Part shown: in pieces, positions 60,441-64,000 of the stretch | How positions within the stretch are numbered: position 1 is the first letter of the stretch | Layout: each line of letters starts with the position of its first letter | Assembly (NCBI RefSeq): GCF_020595055.1 | Contig: NZ_JAJDOO010000017.1 | Span: 1-64,000 of the forward strand | Direction: 5' to 3' | DNA: 64,000 bases | From: Desulfosporosinus shakirovi | GTDB taxonomy: Bacteria; Bacillota; Desulfitobacteriia; Desulfitobacteriales; Desulfitobacteriaceae | Position numbers and translations under genes: made by a program | Notes under the pieces: generated by a model | The model's database searches: none | What the model was told of the DNA's origin: nothing | The model's input: only the letters and a program-made list of their open reading frames with translations

Positions 60441-62255
60441 ATGGCAAGTAACTATATTTTTAGCAATCGTGACCACAAGTTTATTCTAAAAGAGTGGCTG
60501 GACGGAAGAAAAATTCTTAGCTTAAAACGCTTTCAGGACTATTTAAGCATAGAGGATGTTGATGGAATTCTTGATCAGTCCTTAAAAGTATGCAGAGACG
60601 TTGTCGCTCCCACGAATGATGACGGTGACACAATCGGAGCGATCTTTAAAGATGGAAAGGTTACAGTTCCGCCCTCTTTTCATAAAGCTTTCAAATTCAT
60701 TCAAGAAAATGGGTGGGGGGCCAGCAACAGTGATGTAGATGGAGAAGGTGCCCTTCCGGAGATCCTTAACCAAGCTGTACGCGAGTTTATTATTGGTGCA
60801 AACCCATCTTTGTCTCCCTATGTTGGGTTGTGCGGGGGGATAGCATCTGTAATCAAAGCCTTCGGGTCTCCGGAACAGGTCGCTCTTTTTACTCCGAAAA
60901 TGTTCGAGGGAGTTTGGGAAGGAACTATGTGCCTAACTGAACCAGGCGGCGGTTCTGATGTTGGGGATATGACAACCAAGGCTTATGCTACAGAAAACCC
61001 CTTAATTTATAAGGTGAAAGGCACTAAGTGTTTCATCACCGGAGGGGATCACGATCTTACAGATAACATCATTCATCTGGTACTGGCTCGAGTGGCTGGC
61101 GCCGCTCCCGGAACCAAAGGTTTGTCTTTATTCATTGTGCCAAAGATCTGGGTTAATGAAGACGGCAGTTTGGGAGAAGCCAATGATGTTGCTACGGTTG
61201 GGATTGAACATAAAATGGGTCTCAAGGGTTCGTCTACAGCAGTGCTTAGTTTCGGAGATGAAGGGCAATGCCGCGGTATCCTGTTAGGAAGCGCACCGGA
61301 TGAAAAAGGGTTTGGACAGGGTATGGCCCAAATGTTTATGATGATCAACGGTTCACGCTTGGATACAGGGCACAGTGCCCTTGCAGTAGCAACAGTAGCC
61401 TATAATAATGCAGTTCACTATGCTAGAGAACGTATTCAGGGTCGACCTATTCACAATCCCAAAGGGGACAGGGTTCCCATTATTCAGCATGAGGATATAA
61501 GGCGTATGCTTCTTACCCAAAAAGCGACCCTAGAGGCAATGAGAGCTATGATCTTTAAGGGCTACTATTATCAGGATTTAATCGTATTTGGGGATGATCC
61601 TGCCGATGTGAATAAAGCCAAACGTTCCATAGAAGTTATCACTCCTCTAGTAAAAGCGTATTGCTCTGACCAAGGGTGGTTAATGATTACGGAAGCCATT
61701 CAAGTTTTTGGCGGATATGGGTTTACCGAGGAATACCCAGTGGCGCGTCAAGCCAGGGACGTCAAGATTTACTCTATCTGGGAGGGGACCAATTTCATAC
61801 AGTCAATGGACTTAGTCGGTCGTAAATGGAATCTGGATAAAGGGAATATTTTTAAAGAATGGCTAATGGAGATTGCAACATTTGTCCAGGCGAACCAGAA
61901 TCACGACACTTTTGCCCATGAGTTTAAGGTTCTCGGTAAAGCATTATTAGCCTATCAGGAACTTCTGGGCACGGTTTTAGGTTACTTTAAAGAAAATATC
62001 CGACTCGTTCCTTTATACAGTACAAGAATTTTGCGCATTACAGCTGAACTATATGGGGGCTATTTACTAATTCAACAAGCTATAGTTGCCCTGGAAAAAC
62101 TGAAACAAGGAGATGATGACAAAGATTTCTATAACGGGAAAATCCAGACTGCCAAGTTTTATCTACTAAATATTGTGCCTGATGTAATGGCAACAGTGAA
62201 GGTTATTAAGGAAGGGGATACTTCCGCCATTGATATTCCAGAAGGAGCTTTCTAA
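60441..62255 (+). CDS. Acyl-CoA dehydrogenase, DmdC-like long form
   Basis: 604-residue acyl-CoA dehydrogenase with an extra C-terminal domain, like the 3-methylmercaptopropionyl-CoA dehydrogenase (DmdC) subgroup. N-terminal 'EWLDGRKILSLKRFQDYLSIEDV', FAD motif 'MCLTEPGGGSDVGDM', 'GLKGSSTAVLSF' and the catalytic Glu segment 'AVQ-like GGYGFTEEYPVARQARDVKIYSIWEGTNFIQSMDL'. DMSP use is unlikely here; in anaerobic Firmicutes such proteins occur in various acyl-CoA oxidation clusters. No ETF gene adjoins. Confidence 0.88.
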   Translation: MASNYIFSNRDHKFILKEWLDGRKILSLKRFQDYLSIEDVDGILDQSLKVCRDVVAPTNDDGDTIGAIFKDGKVTVPPSFHKAFKFIQENGWGASNSDVDGEGALPEILNQAVREFIIGANPSLSPYVGLCGGIASVIKAFGSPEQVALFTPKMFEGVWEGTMCLTEPGGGSDVGDMTTKAYATENPLIYKVKGTKCFITGGDHDLTDNIIHLVLARVAGAAPGTKGLSLFIVPKIWVNEDGSLGEANDVATVGIEHKMGLKGSSTAVLSFGDEGQCRGILLGSAPDEKGFGQGMAQMFMMINGSRLDTGHSALAVATVAYNNAVHYARERIQGRPIHNPKGDRVPIIQHEDIRRMLLTQKATLEAMRAMIFKGYYYQDLIVFGDDPADVNKAKRSIEVITPLVKAYCSDQGWLMITEAIQVFGGYGFTEEYPVARQARDVKIYSIWEGTNFIQSMDLVGRKWNLDKGNIFKEWLMEIATFVQANQNHDTFAHEFKVLGKALLAYQELLGTVLGYFKENIRLVPLYSTRILRITAELYGGYLLIQQAIVALEKLKQGDDDKDFYNGKIQTAKFYLLNIVPDVMATVKVIKEGDTSAIDIPEGAF

Positions 62256-62344
62256 GGTTTCGTTAAGTCGGTTCTCTTATGCTTGGCATGAAGTTATTTC
62301 ATTACGTTTTGTGCCTTGAGCGAGTGAAAGGAATGGATATAAAA

Positions 62345-63211
62345 ATGAAAATTGAGGACGTAAAGAAGATTGGAGTCGTTGGAGCAGGTATCATGGGGCA
62401 TCAAATTGCCTTGAGCGCTGCTTTGGCCGGCTATAAGGTTAGTTGTACAGATATTAATCCAGAAATGCTGGGCAAGGCTGAGGAATTTGCCCGCACATAT
62501 TTCCCGGAAAGAGTTGCCAAAGGAAAATTAACTCAACAACAGGTCGACCTCGCTTTGGCGAATATTTCATTTACTCAATCCCTTGAAGAGGCCATTGGAG
62601 ATGCAGATTTTGTCATCGAGGCTGCTGTCGAAAAGATTAACGTAAAACGCGATCTCTTTGCCAACCTGGATAAAATAGCTCCTCCTCACGCGATTTTAGC
62701 CACCAATAGTTCCTTTATTGTCAGTTCAAAAATTGCCGATGCTACGAATCGTCCTGATAAAGTCTGCAATATGCATTTTTTTAATCCTGCCCTGATCATG
62801 AAACTAGTTGAGGTTGTTCAAGGACCGCATACGTCCACAGAAACTGCCCAAATAACCATGGAACTATGCGAAAAAATGGGCAAAAACGGTGTTTGGCTGA
62901 AGAAGGAGATTTACGGCTTCTTAGTTAATCGCATCCTCGTCGCTCTTCATCATGAAGCCCAGTTTCTTGCAGAGATGGGGATAGCCACTCCTGAAGAAAT
63001 TGACTTGGCAGTAACTAATGCTTTAGGGCATCCTATCGGGCCCTTCCGTTTAATAGATCTTACAGGTATAGATCTGGCTTATTATGTCACGATGGAACAT
63101 TATCAAGAAACTGGCGACCCCAAAGATAAGCCTTCCCCATTAATTGTGGAGAAATTTGCCAAGGGAGAATGGGGTAGGAAAACCAAGAAAGGTTTTTATT
63201 CCTATGAATAA
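62345..63211 (+). CDS. 3-hydroxyacyl-CoA dehydrogenase
   Basis: About 288 residues. NAD motif 'GVVGAGIMGHQIA', catalytic His in 'CNMHFFNPALIM' and the C-terminal domain 'GFLVNRI' followed by 'NALGHPIGPFRLIDLTGIDLAYYV'. Start is uncertain: ATG 62345 lies 12 bases after AAAGGA, while ATG 62333 directly touches it. Paralogue of the gene at 21626, working on the (S)-3-hydroxyacyl-CoA from the crotonase in this operon. Confidence 0.9.
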   Translation: MKIEDVKKIGVVGAGIMGHQIALSAALAGYKVSCTDINPEMLGKAEEFARTYFPERVAKGKLTQQQVDLALANISFTQSLEEAIGDADFVIEAAVEKINVKRDLFANLDKIAPPHAILATNSSFIVSSKIADATNRPDKVCNMHFFNPALIMKLVEVVQGPHTSTETAQITMELCEKMGKNGVWLKKEIYGFLVNRILVALHHEAQFLAEMGIATPEEIDLAVTNALGHPIGPFRLIDLTGIDLAYYVTMEHYQETGDPKDKPSPLIVEKFAKGEWGRKTKKGFYSYE

Positions 63212-63252
63212 TGACTAATAATCCAATTGCTTAAAAAGGGAGGGTAGTTTCA

Positions 63253-64000
63253 ATGCTTAAGGAAGCGGTATCTCTAGTTAGAGTAACGGATGTTTATGAA
63301 TCTCTTCAGAAGTGCTTAAGCCTATGTGATGGATTTGCAGGACTTGGGACAAATGACAAAATCCTAATTAAACCAAACGTCGTATGTTGGGAATATAAAT
63401 TACCATTTCCGCCTTATGGTGTCATTACTACCAGTTTAGTGATGGATGCCTTGGTACGCATCTTAGCTGAACACGGCTTTAGTGATTTGACAATTGGCGA
63501 AGGCGCTCTACAATCCCTGATACCTGATATAAATGTCGTTTATGAAACTTTAGGATATAAGAAATTACAGGAGCGTTACGGAGTTAAGCTTGTGGATTTT
63601 AACCAAGGAGAGTTTAGCTCAATAGATTATGGAGATGGCTTTCAAATTGATCTTGCCAAACAAGCCCTGGAAGCAGACAAAATTATCAATGTTCCGGTCT
63701 TAAAAACTCATAATCAGGCTAAAGTGTCCTTAGGCATTAAGAACCTCAAAGGGTGCTTGAATAAAAAATCCAAACAGGCTTGTCATGGTGTGGGGGATAA
63801 GGAGCTGAGCCAAATGTTCCCCCGTATTATTGAAAAGTTACCAGTGGCGTTGACCATTATCGATGGCCTTTATACCTTGGAGAAAGGTCCGGGACCTACT
63901 GGAAGAGCATTTCGCAAGGATGTACTGATAGCGTCGCGTGATTCTTTTGCCTGCGACCTTGTGGGGTCAGCCATCTTAGGCTATCAAGCGAAGGAGGTGG
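63253..64000 (+). CDS. DUF362 family protein (cut by window end)
   Basis: Begins at ATG 63253 after GGGAGG and remains open to the window end (249 codons visible). Signatures 'DKILIKPNVVCWE', 'DKIINVPVLKTHNQAKVSLGIKNLKGCL' and 'TIIDGLYTLEKGPGPTG' identify DUF362. Many members carry a C-terminal ferredoxin domain, which would lie beyond the window. Function unknown; it is downstream in the same operon as the dehydratase and dehydrogenases and may support electron transfer or cluster maturation. Confidence 0.85.
   Translation, partial: MLKEAVSLVRVTDVYESLQKCLSLCDGFAGLGTNDKILIKPNVVCWEYKLPFPPYGVITTSLVMDALVRILAEHGFSDLTIGEGALQSLIPDINVVYETLGYKKLQERYGVKLVDFNQGEFSSIDYGDGFQIDLAKQALEADKIINVPVLKTHNQAKVSLGIKNLKGCLNKKSKQACHGVGDKELSQMFPRIIEKLPVALTIIDGLYTLEKGPGPTGRAFRKDVLIASRDSFACDLVGSAILGYQAKEV

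Noticed and set aside
1-64000. CRISPR arrays, tRNA or rRNA genes, complete insertion sequences
   Set aside because: No regularly spaced repeats, no cloverleaf with a conserved T-loop and CCA end, no rRNA sequence and no transposase were seen on reading the window.

Overview
The window looks like chromosome from a strictly anaerobic, spore-forming, low-to-medium GC Firmicute of the Desulfitobacterium/Desulfosporosinus type. This is inferred from the mix of a futalosine-type menaquinone pathway (mqnB, mqnD), a CotD-like spore coat protein, DmsB/NrfD-type redox subunits, sigma-54-controlled acyl-CoA oxidation clusters, guanine riboswitches and a probable selenoprotein. No rRNA, tRNA, CRISPR array or intact insertion sequence was seen.

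Layout. 0-6 kb: an L,D-transpeptidase, an aromatic acid exporter, the TrkA/TrkH potassium system and a decayed GNAT gene. 6-14 kb: a Tat-exported four-cluster ferredoxin with an NrfD membrane partner but no catalytic subunit, RidA, a TDT-family transporter, a DsbA/FrnE-like thiol oxidoreductase with an in-frame TGA at the first active-site cysteine (probable selenocysteine), a small siroheme reductase-like protein, mqnB-mqnD and a coat protein. 14-18 kb: a URO-D family protein, phenylacetate-CoA ligase and a double GNAT protein. 18.4-26.8 kb: a sigma-54 promoter followed by thiolase, CoA-transferase, a 48-residue helical protein, 3-hydroxybutyryl-CoA dehydrogenase, crotonase and acyl-CoA dehydrogenase, then a PAS/AAA+ sigma-54 activator. 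This is a butyrate/short-chain fatty acid module.

27-35.5 kb holds an NRDE protein, an ASKHA (DUF4445) protein, an unusually arranged chemotaxis-like protein and an EmrAB-type efflux operon ending in a MarR regulator. 35.5-41.3 kb is a purine-linked block. Two homologous leaders, each with a PurBox-like inverted repeat, a sigma-A promoter, a guanine-class riboswitch and a terminator, precede a PucG-like aminotransferase and a three-subunit molybdenum hydroxylase. 41-52 kb is mostly housekeeping: MazG-like, DegV, an acyl-CoA dehydrogenase with a palindromic operator, MsrAB, zinc-ribbon proteins, an ECF sigma/anti-sigma pair, KtrA and an NhaC antiporter.

52.5-64 kb is a second sigma-54 regulon. 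A sigma-54 promoter precedes a ruined PHP-domain gene, two ferredoxin-type proteins, an unrecognised cysteine-containing protein, a small helical protein and two split MaoC/HadAB-like hydratases. After a very strong terminator come a second PAS/AAA+ activator, another sigma-54 promoter, crotonase, a 4-hydroxybutyryl-CoA dehydratase-like protein with all four cluster ligands, an acyl-CoA dehydrogenase, a 3-hydroxyacyl-CoA dehydrogenase and a DUF362 protein cut by the window end. Together these could convert a C4 hydroxy acid or related acyl-CoA to acetoacetyl-CoA. The exact substrate is not shown by the sequence.

The observations most worth following up are the UxxC selenoprotein, the guanine riboswitch plus PurBox control of a molybdenum hydroxylase, and the uncharacterised electron-transfer/hydratase module under sigma-54 control.
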